64,000 nt of DNA, taken from assembly GCA_022495005.1 (NCBI GenBank), contig JAGYXB010000962.1, positions 1,054,001-1,118,000 of the forward strand, given 5' to 3'. The position numbers and the translations under genes are program-made. This stretch comes from Rhyacophila brunnea. Taxonomy: Eukaryota > Arthropoda > Insecta > Trichoptera > Rhyacophilidae. The stretch's first letter is position 1, and the number at the start of each line of letters is the position of its first letter. This document shows positions 36,610 through 47,950 of this stretch, in pieces. The notes below the pieces were generated by a model. That model ran no database searches. It was not told the DNA's origin and saw nothing but the letters and a program-made list of their open reading frames with translations.

Positions 36610-37385
36610 GTTAAACGATCAAAAAAAATTGTACCTACTAGATAGAAATAATACTGAAATGTCACTTTGACATGTCATATTGATTTCCATAGTAACGCAC
36701 GTATATAATATTAATAATTAAGTTGCTAGGACCCCATACCTAGCAACCAATAATAGTGGATTGGATTACGGATTTCTTCCGAAATAACTTTTCATACAAA
36801 ACAGAATTGACTGAAAATGAATTTAATTCTACTTAAAGATGGCTAAAAGTATTAAAAAATGCATTGGCATCGTGTTCTGATATTCTAAAAGTTTCAAATG
36901 TCTAGACTCTAGCTAGTCGGGAAGTTAGTTAAGGTGATTCATCAGTGAAACGGCAAATAATTTTCAACCATAGGCGCGACGAAATTTTGCACTCGCTCAC
37001 ATTCAGAGAGAGAATGTAGAGCTGGAAATACGTCATTTTGCTTCGTGATGGCGACGGCCGTAATAATTCTTAAATCGTGTAAAGATGACTTAAAACGTTA
37101 CCCATTTACTTTAAAAAGAAAACATGCCAATGAATATATTATTATTGTTACTGATAAAACAATAAACAGAACATTAAATGGACACATGTTGGGTTTATAA
37201 GACAAATTATATTTGGTTTGACATGCCTCATTTGCACCCGCGACCCGCAATCCGCGCATCGCCTAGCGACGATCTTTTTAGACCGTGTCTCAACTGAGGT
37301 ATGGCCTTAATAATCGATTGCAAGATTTGTACCGGGCAAACAACCACCGGACAAATAAGAATACGAGATAATAAAAACGTTGTAA
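36610..37385 (+). mobile_element. Family B MITE, copy 2, interrupted
   Basis: Left-truncated copy of 3634-4064 that reads through GGGAAGTTAGTTAA, then a family A MITE, then TTAATAATCGATTGCAAGATTTG. The other copies show the uninterrupted site. Confidence 0.8.
36929..37310 (+). mobile_element. TTAA MITE, family A, copy 3 (nested in family B)
   Basis: Bounded by TTAA at 36929-36932 and 37307-37310. Internal sequence follows copies 1 and 4 (AGTGAAACGGCAAATAATTTT through CTCAACTGAGGTATGGCC). It is more diverged than the others in its middle. Confidence 0.88.
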
Positions 37386-37902
37386 AATAAAAATAAATGA
37401 AACACTAATAAATTAAGATATTAAATTGAACAAATTTATTATTCGCCAGATCAGTGTCGAAGCTCCGTCACGCGTGTAGTAATTGGAGTTGACAATATTA
37501 ATTGCCCCACGGAGCCGGACGGTTCGGGTCCAGAGGGCCGATCGCTATATTTTCGCATCGCTCTGATTGAAAAACCAGTTCGGGCAAACCGGTTCGCCCG
37601 TGACCGACGGCATGTAAAATTATTGTCAATGAGGAGTAAGTTAGTGACCAGAGTGAGCTGCTGACATTAATTATCGAAGAAGACGTAATGTTAGTCACAT
37701 AAGATGTAGTGTAATAAACCAATAAGGTTACATTGTCGTTCTATTTTGTAAACCTCGTATGTCCAAAACATTTTTTTAGGAGACAGCAAAAACCGATTAA
37801 ATTTCATGTTCAATGTGATTTTAAAATAAACAAATAAATAAAACTTACTAAAAATCGTATTTACTTACGAGGTTTGCGTTTTTTTCTGTTGTATGGACAT
37901 GA

Positions 37903-38909
37903 CTTACGAGTAGGGATTCCAATCCCGTGATCCCGAACTATTTTCGATACCTATAAATCCCGAGATTGATAAACATAATTCCGAAACTTTCTGGATTGGT
38001 TTTTTTTAATCAATTTTTGTGGAAAATAAAATAAAAAGGAAAATATAACAGAAAAAATACTTTTAATAACAAATAACTACATTATAAATAAACTGAGTTT
38101 GAATGAAGTTTGATTTATTACCCACGTGTAAGTTGCCAATTCATTTTATTTTTTCACATAAATTAATAAAAATGAGAAAGATTGGAGAAAAAAATGATTC
38201 GCACTTTTAACAAAGTAATTCCATCATGATCTCATACGGCAATTTCATATTTGGCTGACTGATTAGATTTATGAAGCGGAAAGGCCATACACCATTTTTT
38301 ACTTTAATATTTTAAATCTCGCAAACCCATTCATTAAGTCTTTACTATCAGAAACAGCAATATCATATAATATATGTAAGCACTAAACACAATATTGATT
38401 TTACGAAATTTTATAAATGAAAATAGTTGAACATAAATTAAACATTCCACATAATATGTACGATGCAGGTTAATGTAAAAAGGTTTCCGGAAAGTGAATT
38501 TGAGAAATAGAATAAATAAATCAAAAAACATTAAGTTAAACGTTTCAGCCATTTACACCTAAGCTGTCTTCTTTTTATTTTAAATTGTATTTTATTTGTT
38601 ATCTTTTCATAAATAAATAAAACTGTTTGACTTTCACATTTATTATTTATATTAAGTACAATATTATTTCCTCCGTTAAACCTATCCATTTCCAAGATCG
38701 AACGTACCACAATATGACCAAAAAATGTTTTAAATAGTATAAATTTAATATTACTAGATTTATTTTTGACGGATTTTATCAATGTTATTTGTATATATAA
38801 AAATTTTATATCAACTATGGAAAAAAATGCCAATCCCGGGATTGTCAAATTGTAATCCCGAAATCCCGGGATCCAATTTTGGCTCGGGATTGAATTCCCT
38901 ACTTACGAG
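37903..38909. mobile_element. hAT element, 991 bp, with perfect 8-bp duplication
   Basis: CTTACGAG is exact at 37903-37910 and 38902-38909. The ends are TAGGGATTCCAATCCCG and, reversed, TAGGGAATTCAATCCCG. TAGGG ends with 8-bp duplications are hAT hallmarks. Sub-terminal CCCGGGATT repeats occur inside the right end. Two minus-strand open frames (38334-38552, 38531-38848) resemble no transposase, so it is probably non-autonomous. Confidence 0.9.
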
Positions 38910-39189
38910 GTATGTCATTTTACAAAATGGGCCATTATTAAATGGCATAATATGACTAAATAACCTTTCATAAAAATATTTCTTCAAGAATCAATTGCAA
39001 ATAAGTACACATTCTTATTCAAACTAATTATACAAAATTCGTACAAAAAATAGCCGTTCGGCGAAATGCTTGTCGAAGAAACAAATGTTTTCGGCCATAT
39101 TATTATTCTACATGGGCAAACGATTTTTGTGCAATTTACTATATATACGGTGTAGTCAAATGTGTTAAAGAAAAACGTTATCGAGTGGA

Positions 39190-39660
39190 GATGTGGCGGT
39201 TATATTATTATAGTTCACGATTTTCATAAATGACATAGGTAGCATTGGTAATTAAAAATGCTATGTTTTTGTTGTTTGCTGACGACTTGAAACTCTTCAT
39301 GGAAGTTGTCACCTTGGACGATTGTCGTCAACTCCATCTTGATATAGATAATATATTAGATTGGGGTAGGCGTAACAAACTGGACTTCAATATAGATAAA
39401 TGCAATGTTTTATCGTTTACTAAAGCCTCACGAGTATTGTCTTTCCAGTACTCGATGCATGGCAGAGTTCTCTCGCGAATATCATCTGTAAGAGATCTTG
39501 GAATTACGTTTGACGGTAAACTGACGTTTAGTGGTCATATAGATACGTGATATTTTCTTTGGCCTACTATAGTTCAATATCATCTTTGATATTGTTGGGC
39601 AGCACAACTGACATACTGGGAACCAGATGACAGAATAACTATTGACCAACGACGTACAAA
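39190..39660 (+). pseudogene. Reverse transcriptase fragment (jockey/CR1-like LINE)
   Basis: A FINDIG-like stretch (about 39222-39240), then in another frame LLFADDLKLF with the catalytic ADD pair, DDCRQLHLDIDNILDW, NIDKCNVLSFT and VRDLGITFDGKLTFSGHI. These are the fingers-palm to thumb motifs in normal order. It is frameshifted at about 39243 and stopped at about 39548, with no endonuclease domain. It lies just downstream of the large exon's donor, so it is intronic and antisense to the gene. Confidence 0.85.
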
Positions 39661-39779
39661 AGATGGATGGACAACGTGGAGCTATTAACTATGTGTATCC
39701 AAGTATTCGTAGGTGTATTTTTAAATAACATTTAACAAAGGTACCTAGATTAAAATATAAATAAAATATTATTATTTAC

Positions 39780-42700
39780 CTTTTCAGCAGCAGCCGTAGC
39801 AGTGGTCTGGGTGTGGCTCGTAGCAGATATGAAATACTGCATTCCAGAGACAGTGCAGTACCCCTCCCGGTGAGTGGAGTAAACGCCAGTAATCGTAACG
39901 TCAGCCTCCTGATTGACTACCACCTTCGCCTTATTCGCAGCCTTTGCCTCAACGGCTCTAAGGGCCAGTTCTTTTTTGGCCGAAGCGTCCCCCCGATCGC
40001 TGCCAACGGGGGGCTTGTAATTTTTTGAAGACGACTCATCTTGCTCGCTAGAATCTGACGTTGTCTCATCCCTGCTGGACTTGGGAGACCTTTTTTCGTA
40101 GCTGGCTGCCAATATGGCTGTAGCGTTTAAGCTGGCCATACGTTTCTTGACCACCATATCACGTAAATCCATGACAACTTCTGTACGGTTCCGTCTCTTT
40201 TTGACAGCACTGGGTTCCTTTGGAGGTTTCACTACATCACTTTTGGGTTCACTTTTAACATGAACTTTTGGCTTTGGGACAATTTTCTTCTTTTCAACGT
40301 AAACTCTCTTATGCTCTGCTTCACTATCTTCACTTGAAGATATCTTCATCTCCCAATACTTTCCAGATCCCCTGCTTCCCGGTTGGCATCTCAATGTCCT
40401 AGGAACTGGTGGACTTGATTCATCTTCTGAGCTAGTCATCTCCAGTTTAATCTTCCTTTCATACTCGGACTCAGAAGATGCGGAGTCTCTCTTCTCAGTT
40501 TTGATGTATTTTTTCTTCACAGTATCTTTCCATTTTGGAGGTCCTCTGTCAACTGTTCTCATTAGTCCTAGTTCTAGATGTGTTCTGCTCTCATTTTCGT
40601 ACATACATTGGACTTTAGCGAGAGCATTTAGTGATGCCTCTCGATGCCGTTTTGGCCCAGTCCAAAATCCTAACAACTTCTTTCTTCGTTTACTGTCGTC
40701 CGTAGGTATTGTTATGAATTTATTTACCGGCTTAGTCGACGTAGACGGCAGATTTGTTTTCTTATCACTTGGAGAAGAGTTTCTCTTTTTGTCATCAGGT
40801 TTTACAGCAGGAAAAGAGAACTTTATTTCTTCATCACTGTCAATCTTCACTTCTTCCACTGATTCGCAAGGATTTGATTCTACGGATGATTTTTTAATCG
40901 AGTCATCGGATTCTTTGGTAGTTTTAGACGTATTTGGTGAGTCAACATTACTCTTACCTTTAGAAAGTTTATCGCGCACTGGAGAAGAATTTTTACTTTT
41001 ACTTTGCTTTTGAAGCTTTGGTATAACCTTTTCTTCTGTATTTAATGGACTACTTTTGGATGAAGCATTAAAACTTTCGTCTAGTTCATCTTTGATTTTC
41101 AATAATTGCGTGGCGAGTTCATCGCTAATTTGATCCTTTTCGTCTAATTTCTTCTTTGGTATAGTTTTACTCATCTTCTTATTTTTCAATATTGCACTTT
41201 TATCTTCTACACTAATCTTGCTTTTAGCTTTATTAACGCTATCGTTAGAATCCGAACTACTTTCTTTAGGAAAGCTGTACGTTATTATTTCTGCTTCATC
41301 AATGTCTTTATCGTCAGCATTTGTAGATTTTACACTAGCTGTCATCTTTTTATTAAGTTGCTTCTTCACACTAAAGATTTTTTTCTTTATTATAGGACGT
41401 CCTCCGGGTAAAATGTTTTTCGACCCCTTTGATATAAGTTTAGCTCGGTTGACAGAGAATTTCTTATTTGTTTTCACAGTGACGCTGTTTTTTGGTTTGC
41501 CCGGAATCTTAGATATGTCGGATTCTTTGGGCGTTGGATTGATTACGATGATCGCAGATGATACATCTGGCTGGACGACCATTATGTTTTTAGAATTACC
41601 AGCACTCGAAGTGACTTTATCATCTTCTATTTTTTTCACTGACTTCAATGTTTTCACATCTTTCTCAACTAACGCCTTCTTCGGTTCATCAGATTGCTTA
41701 GAAGAAACGCAAGGCATCTTCTTCTTTTCCAATTCAACTTTACTTTTATCGGCAATTGTTAAGTCCTTATCTGGAACACCCTTGTCGTCGATACTTTTTG
41801 ACGGTGACGTGGCCAACTTTCGTTTTTCAGTTTCAACTTTCGCCTTTTCTATTACAGTGCCTTTGACCCTCGCTATAGGTTTGACTTTGCCGACGAGTTT
41901 TTTTCTCCCTAACGGAGATACAAGTCTACTGTCTAAAAAGGAGGATTTCATAGAAATTCCCATATCTTTAGCCTCATCGGATTTCTTGAGATTCTCTACA
42001 AAATTACTTGGTTTGATTTTCGTATCGTTAACATCAGTCTTTAATGAAATTTTGTCGTTGACAGCTTTTATACCTGTATCCTTAAGTTGCTTCTGAGGCT
42101 GGACAGATTTTGTTACATCCACCCTGGCTTTTTTAGTGACAGTCGTTTTAGTAGTCGCAGATAGTGGAGCTGAGACATCCTCTGAAGATAATTTTGACAG
42201 ACGTTGTACCTCTGTTGATTTAGGATCATCGTCTGTTGAACTATCACTCCCAGAAGTTGGCATTAGTGGTGCAGAAGAACTTCTCAGAACTCCGGCACGC
42301 TTTTTCTTTTCAGGTGATCTAGATCTATCAGATTTCAAATTCTTTCCTTGGCCAGACGTGTCAGTTGACTCGCTCGATTTTTTGGACGAAATCGATTTAT
42401 TGGCGGCACTTGGCTCTTTTGCGACTACTTTCTCCGGGTGGATAAATTTGGATGTAGGAGAAACAGATGATTTAGTAAGAGAAGGCTTTTTATCTTTTTC
42501 AACGTTGCTCACTTTGGTCAAGGCATTTTTCTGGTCGGTATTGACAGTCTTAGCTTTTAAATTTGAGCCCTTTTTAAGAAGGACGCCCTTTATTTTCTTA
42601 ATAGTATGTACATCTTGAGATTTCTCCGACAACTTTTTAATAACCTTTTTCGGCGTCGTCAGCTTTGTTTTAATAGGTGTAGATTTTTTAATCGGTTTCC

Positions 42701-42995
42701 GTTCAGCCGGAGTATCTTTCTTTGGTAACGTCGTCACTTCTGTAGATTTGGTAAGGCTTTTAGAAGAAGATGGTGGTTTTGAAATGATTTTACTTTCTAC
42801 TTTTACCACCCTTTTCATGACAGCCTTGACTGCTGTTATTTCACCCGTTGGCGATCTCCTGACCACTTTCTTGATGAGTATTTTGCGCTTTTTCGCCGCG
42901 GACGTTTCTGCCTTTCGTTTCCCTAACCCCTTAGGACCGGCGGGGGCTCCTCGGCGGCTCTGCCGCGTAAGGACGTGCCCCGCCTGGGGCCCCAT
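39780..42995 (-). CDS. Large first coding exon of a Lys/Ser-rich nuclear protein, possibly winged eye/BAHCC1-like
   Basis: Starts at ATG 42995 (AAGAGAAGAATGG, a strong context) and runs 1072 codons to a GAAAAG/GTAAAT donor in phase 0; the nine codons and stop after that are intronic. Residues 1-50 hold basic runs resembling nuclear localisation signals (GKRKAETSAAKKRK). Residues 50-760 are low-complexity Lys/Ser/Pro/Asp with SP and SSED acidic-serine sites that could be kinase targets. Compact, conserved-looking blocks are LLGFWTGPKRHREASLNALA (about 774-793, then YEN), MVVKKRMASLNATAILAASY (about 947-966) and GYCTVSGMQYFISATSHTQ (about 1045-1063). Downstream exons are at 9757..9658 and 5804..5688. 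A catalytic domain is absent here, and a BAH domain, if present, lies past the window. From memory only, the SLNA blocks suggest a winged eye/BAHCC1 chromatin protein; the role is otherwise unknown. It is certain to be coding: long, biased and spliced. Confidence 0.9.
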
Positions 42996-43076
42996 TCTTC
43001 TCTTCACGACCTGCTACTCAGTATCAGCGGACCACTTCATAAACCGACGTTTCGATGTGAAGCGCATCGAAAAACA
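42996..43076 (-). promoter_or_regulatory. 5' leader of the large exon with acceptor
   Basis: On the minus strand TTTGTATTTTTTGTTGCAG is an excellent acceptor, placing the exon start at 43076. The 81 nt before ATG 42995 hold an in-frame TAG at 43016-43014, so they are untranslated in the simplest model. An upstream non-coding exon is implied but not identified. Confidence 0.75.
43014..43067 (-). CDS. 17-codon upstream open frame, in frame with the main protein
   Basis: ATG at 43067 opens MRFTSKRRFMKWSADTE and stops at TAG, six codons before the main ATG and in the same frame. The start context is weak (T at -3). It may be a translational regulator of the main frame. Readthrough would give a protein with 24 extra residues; the codon after TAG is CAG, a context sometimes linked to leaky termination. 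Confidence 0.45.
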   Translation of the reverse strand: MRFTSKRRFMKWSADTE

Positions 43077-43139
43077 CTGCAACAAAAAATACAAACAAAT
43101 TATTACACGCAATAGGTAAGAATATAACATGGAAACAAA

Positions 43140-43600
43140 TATTATTGAGCCATAATCAATGTGCAGTTGAACAGAATTAAACATACAATTTATATTTTAA
43201 AAAGGATAACCAAGATAATGATTTGTGACAGCTTTTACAACTTTTAACACAGTAATGAATTGAGTCAACATATTTTATTTGCTGGATGACCAGGTCAAAA
43301 AAATAGGGTCGTAATATTTGACTATAAATAATTGACCCTATAATGAAGCACGCGCCTAAAAGGGTTTATAAAGAAACACCTGTCCGAGGAAGGGCTTTTT
43401 AAAGATATACCTGTTATTTTTGTTTTTACGGGTTGTAATTTGATAAATATGCAGTCATTATTTTAAATATGTATAAATGGTCAGTGCATCTTTCTTTGCA
43501 GACATTTTTCTGAATATTTTTCTCTGGCGGAGCATTATCGCATAATATGTAGTGGCAAAATATAGGTATTTTGATCTCTTACAGTCTCTTGTTAATAAAT
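43140..43600. other. Region upstream of the large exon
   Basis: Presumed 5' intron of the minus-strand gene. It is AT-rich; ATTTGACTATAAATAATTGACCC near 43316 is a short imperfect palindrome. No exon was identified. Confidence 0.35.
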
Positions 43601-43860
43601 AATAACAATAAAGGTATATTAACAGAGTTTTTCGAGGACTGGTTAGCCATTCGGCCAACGCATTAAGTTCTTACTCCGGACCACACACACATCGAAAAAA
43701 CAACGTATAATTCATGCCAGTCGCGGGATCACTGTGGGATAAATTGCACGTTAATTCTTAAAAAAACGTTTAATAACTCCTGCTGGGAATCGAACCACGG
43801 GCTCTCTGTTATTGCCAGTGCCGTCCCTCCTAAGAAAAGTGCCGCCATTAGACAGACTTA
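43600..43860 (-). mobile_element. tRNA-derived SINE, second member
   Basis: On the minus strand a B-box-like GGTTCGATTCCC (about 43785-43800) lies in a decayed tRNA-like head. The tail then reads GAGTAAGAACTTAATGCGTTGG and GAATGGCTAACCAGTCCTCG, ending ACTCTGTTAAT. The tail parallels the SINE at 20852-21083. The duplication is not resolved. Confidence 0.65.
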
Positions 43861-43919
43861 GAACGACATCCCGTTTCATTTTAAGTCTCAAATTTCATGC
43901 AAAATTATTAAGTACAGTA

Positions 43920-44130
43920 TATATGCTTCATAACGTTGCACTCCGGTTCTAGGATGAAAATTATGTAATATAATCTGAAAATATACATTTATACATATAT
44001 TATCTATTTATTTATTACTACATAGGTATATCACTACAATTAGTGAATATCATTAAAATTTAATCTAATTTTATCCGAGGTAATCAGGCAAATAGGCGTA
44101 TCCGTATAATAATAAAAAGTGCAAAGTTAT
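43920..44130 (+). repeat. Dispersed repeat, uninterrupted copy
   Basis: Matches the reverse of 58055-58490 on both sides of the MITE there: TTGCACTCC..TTCTAGGATGAAAAT, ATATTATCTATTTATTTATTA, GAATATCATT and GAGGTAATCAGGCAAA. It gives the pre-insertion arrangement. Confidence 0.7.
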
Positions 44131-45230
44131 AAAATGTATACTATACATACCTACGTCCTGTATTATCTTAAACACTTAGGCCGATAAATGCAACAAAAAA
44201 TGACATACCTACATATATCCACGAGGATTTAGCATTTCTACGAAACCTTATTTCAAACACCGATTATTTTAAGTACCTACATGTAGGACTACGGCGCTAA
44301 CAAGTTTGGAGGCTCCCTTACGATTTTTTTTAAACCAAGATCTCTGTAATTCCAACGAAGCGACCGCTTCATGGAAAACAATCAATGCTTTCAATAGTTC
44401 GTTCTATCGTATGCCGCTCCTAAGCAGCGCATGACGTCACTAATTATTGCTATGCACTTACGTCAGTCGATGTGGAAGGTAAGTTACTCGCAGTGATCCT
44501 ACTCGTAAATATATTAGTAGAAAACTAAGCGAAATAATAGAAAAATCTATACGTCTATGTACATAGCACGTATGGTGTTCACAAAATAATATGAATTCAT
44601 GTTATTATTATGAGCGGCTGTTATTATGAGATATTACAATATCTGGATGGCGAACAAGCATATGGACGCTAGTTTTGGAGGGAAATTCTGGCGGGAACAT
44701 GCTATGCGCCTGCGCACTGGGTAAACAAAAAATCAATCGGCGCGTTATACTTAACTTTGATAGTACACAGGCCCGTGTCTTTGATTACTTAATAGGCAAT
44801 GTAGCGGGAAATATTCTGCATTGCATCTTGAGGAAAGTCCCTCGGATATAAACGTTCGATACGGACAGTCAGCTTCGATACTATTCGATACTATATCTGA
44901 CCATAACGACAATAACGATGTTAGAAAAATCTGAACATATCCTATTGTATAGATACATTATTTAAAATTAAAAATATATGCTTAGATACTAAAATAACTT
45001 TGGTATTGGTATACGACGAATTGATTACAAAATATTATGTAAGTATACATATTGTATGACGTTCACACCCGTCAGAAGTAGATAAAACTTAGTAATGACA
45101 GTGGATGTAAAAATTAACTACCTATTTGAAAGTTGTTTGAAATATTTGCGTTCTGCATTCGAAAAAGAAATCAATAACATAATCAATAACCTATTGAATT
45201 ATTATAGGGATATCATCATTTATGGCAATA
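44130..45230. other. Non-coding stretch
   Basis: No gene was recognised. A less AT-rich part at 44300-44480 contains CGCATGACGTCAC, and another at 44640-44800 contains GGGAAATTCTGGCGGGAACA and CGCCTGCGCACTGG. Either could be promoter-like, but nothing else supports this. Confidence 0.35.
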
Positions 45231-45234
45231 AAAC

Positions 45235-45945
45235 TAGAGGTGAGTTGATAATACTGTCACCAGTTTGTGTACTCAAGTTTCGGATGAAACTACCCATACT
45301 CAATGTGTGTGGCCCAGTAAACTTATTCCAAAAAACTTGCGATGATATCATCGCGAGTCGCCGTTCTGTGCACTCGCCAGTTGGTAAACTTTCAACAATA
45401 TTGGCATTAAATACGCGCGAACGATATAGCACTCGAATATAGGTATATTTTAATTCAATAGTCTATCGTGTTCGAATGTATGAATAATGGGTCATTAATT
45501 ATGTGTCGCAGCACAGTGGTGAGATGACGCACAGGCTTACGCTTGTTATATGACCGCTCAAAACATGTTTAAAATTTAAAAAAATCACTGTTATTCATTT
45601 TTGTTAACAAGAATATTGTAACCTAACAGAAAAACAACTCTTAAATTTTAAATGTGTTTAAAATTTTATAAAAAATGGGACTATTCGACAAGCAGAGCTC
45701 AGCGTATTTTTAGCGATTCTATTGAAGCCGATACACAGTTTGAGTTCTCTGAGCCGATACGTATTTCAAATACTAATATGGAGTTGGTTTTAGTTTCATT
45801 TGAGTATTAAACTTTTGTCTCATACGCACGCCAAACGCTCTATATAGTATTCCAAATACCTACTAGTAAGTATTTTGAAACAAGTTTCTATACTAAGTAT
45901 TTTCATAAACTTGTAGTAAGTATACTTACTCTTCAAAATCGACCA
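45235..45945 (+). repeat. 0.7-kb repeat, member 1 (inverse of 62785-63470)
   Basis: Read in reverse, it follows 62785-63470 over about 700 bp with small indels: from the ACTAGA.GTGAGTTG end, through GTCACCAGTTTGTGTACTCA, GTCGCAGCACAGTGGTGAGA and GCCGATACACAGTTTGAGTT, to GTATACTTACT. Both strands stay open over about 45235-45440 (minus-strand reading ...QVFWNKF.GP..LSMGSF). The class is unknown. The borders shared by both copies suggest a mobile element end. Confidence 0.7.
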
Positions 45946-45964
45946 GTTTCCCATCTCTAACTAC

Positions 45965-46575
45965 AACTCTTGGCTCCTTTAAAAACTTCCACCATCCTGG
46001 TCGATCAAGTGCCGAATATCTCCAGTTGCTTTGACCGAATATTCTCAAATCTCCTGTCGCGCAGTCCAGCAATCTCAATTTCGGCCGTTCAGGTCTTCTC
46101 TTTCGTTTTGTACATATACCGTTTTACTGGTAAATCATCCGGCATTCTATGCACGTGGCCGATCCAGCGCAATCTCTACCTTTTCATATGCCACGTGATA
46201 TTTTCGCTCCTAAAAAGTGTGTACAGCTCCTCATTATACCCTTACCTCTAAATGCCACTTTCTTGAATAGCAAGGATTATTCTCAAAACTCTCCTCTTAA
46301 AGATAACCATATTTCACTCATACTGTTTGCCGAATGTTCAGCATTCTGATACATACGTTAATACTGGGTCCAGGAAAGTTTTTTATAAGGATGTTTTGGT
46401 TTTCCTTGTTTTTAGAGGCCTTTGGAGACTAAAATAGCACCCGTTGGCGAGAGTGATCTGGCGATTTATTTTGTCGCTCGTGTTATTAGTGTTTGTGACA
46501 AAGTACCCTAGATAAACAAATGAATCCAAAGTTTCAAAACCATCGCCGCCAATGATAAGGTTGTTATTGTAGCGA
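45965..46575 (-). pseudogene. Endonuclease-reverse transcriptase LINE remnant (minus strand)
   Basis: In broken minus-strand frames: NLIIGGDGFETLDSFVYLGT near 46550, then ITRATK.IARSLSP, and near the low end RPERPKLRLLDCATGDLRIF followed by an NWR. These match, in order, the C-terminal thumb and tail region of insect LINE proteins. Many stops are present. Confidence 0.75.
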
Positions 46576-46579
46576 TATA

Positions 46580-47325
46580 CATAAGTAAATATTTAAGTTT
46601 TTTGCCATATTTCTCCACATTCGAGAATAATAACTTTTTACAACCACACCCAGAAGGTACCAATCATCTTCCCATTATTATGTTCCCTGATGGATTTATT
46701 ATTGATTAATCAAAAAACCGTTAAACAGCAGCAGTTGCCGTCAGCTGAATCTTCTACAACCCCAAATCTTTCCCTATTTATTGCATACATATTACAGAAT
46801 AAGAAACGACGTCTTCGAAACGAAAGCTTCCGAATCTGAATGCAGTACTAATATCTCATCAATAAAAAGAGTAAAACAACCAAAATAAAATTGAACACGC
46901 ATATGAGTGATAAAAAACAAAGTAAACCGAATTGAGGTTTTATAGACCGCACCTGCCGTATGTCTGTTGCAATCTTAACGGATTCAGATAAATAAAAACC
47001 CAACACTCAGTGGCGGCTCTAGCTCTTTCTACATGGTGGGGTCAGATATTACGAACCATTACATTATAGGGTTAAAACAGCGCTTTCAAAACAACAAAAA
47101 TAACCTAATAATAATTATTAGTAGACGCACAATATACCTATATTATATTATCATTGATAAGATAGCAATCCTATAGGACACCGTGATTCAACATTGACAC
47201 AAGCGGTGTGACTTAATTTAATACCTCTATGGGTGTGACAGTATGTTCACGAATTATGAATACTCACACCAGTCACACCATGTCTCCTCTAAGTGTTTTT
47301 TTTAAATACACATCGTTTTATCAAC
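46580..47325. other. Non-coding stretch
   Basis: No gene. CAGTGGCGGCTCTAGCTC at 47011 looks like a solitary hAT-type terminus. Confidence 0.4.
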
Positions 47326-47329
47326 TATT

Positions 47330-47950
47330 GAAATTAATCCCTCCAAACCAAAACCCGCCACGCACCACACCCGGTCTAAATCGAGCGTATCACGTGGCCC
47401 TACATTCGCGATATGAAGCATCTAGTTCAGTTTTAGCCCGGGAATGCCCCAGGAGAAGATAGCCAGGACTAAGGTTGCTACGCTCAAAGTGAGCTCTGAC
47501 TGAGTTTAAAGTTACTTTCTAATCCAAAGTGCCGGGGAGAGAAGAGCACAGGGAAATTATAAAAATAAAAATGATTCTAGTGTATATAATATAACAAAAA
47601 TAATGAAGCTAATCATACGGACAGCAAAAATTATGTGAAGAGATCTTCACGCCCGCAGTAAGACGCCGCATTTTTTTTAAATGCAAGATAATTGGCCTTA
47701 GTAGCAACCAAGCCCAACAGCTGGTTGGACCGACCTGAGCAACTCCTCCCGTTCGGAGCACATTCTAAGACATTCCCAGAGGATGTGGTTGGCATCCTGA
47801 ATTTCCCCTCCGCATGGACATGTCGGACGGCTTACAAGTCCAAGGTCAAAGAGCTTGCCAGCGAACCCACCATGTCCAGTCACAAATTGACCGGTGTGAT
47901 GGTCAGGAGTCAGGTGGTTATCTCCAATCGCCATTTAATATTGAAAAAAA
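47330..47950 (-). pseudogene. Non-LTR retrotransposon 3' end, copy 2
   Basis: The best preserved of three copies. Minus-strand frame 47934-47698 gives PDHHTGQFVTGHGGFAGKLF, then CPCGGEIQDANHILWECL, a C-x-C...H...C knuckle. An A/T-rich 3' end with GAAGATCTCTTCAC follows. It is 5'-truncated near 47940. Confidence 0.75.

Larger units (their letters stand above)
9758..39779 (-). other. Giant intron (about 30 kb) of the minus-strand gene
   Basis: It is bounded by the donor GAAAAG/GTAAAT at 39780/39779 and the acceptor TTTCTTTCAG at 9758. It is filled mainly by the mobile elements listed separately. Stretches with nothing recognised include 10150-10500, 12400-14540, 17350-18100, 26250-29750, 33430-34420 and 34510-36600. 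No convincing nested gene was found on either strand. One possible cassette exon is noted at 12310-12358. Confidence 0.65.

Noticed and set aside
38334..38848. Transposase inside the 37.9-kb hAT element
   Set aside because: The two frames are short, AT-driven and show none of the hAT catalytic or dimerisation motifs.
39750..39779. C-terminal residues VNNNILFIF of the large frame
   Set aside because: They lie past a consensus donor (GAAAAG/GTAAAT), and the next exon begins in the matching phase, so they are intronic.
43005..43007. GTG as the start of the large coding frame
   Set aside because: A eukaryotic nuclear gene would use ATG. The first in-frame ATG after the stop at 43016-43014 is at 42995 and has a strong context.
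40501..43119. Long plus-strand open frames opposite the large exon (40501-41013, 41218-42096, 42136-42618, 42748-43119)
   Set aside because: They are antisense shadows of a Lys/Ser-rich coding strand, giving Leu/Phe/Ser-rich translations with no splice or start support.
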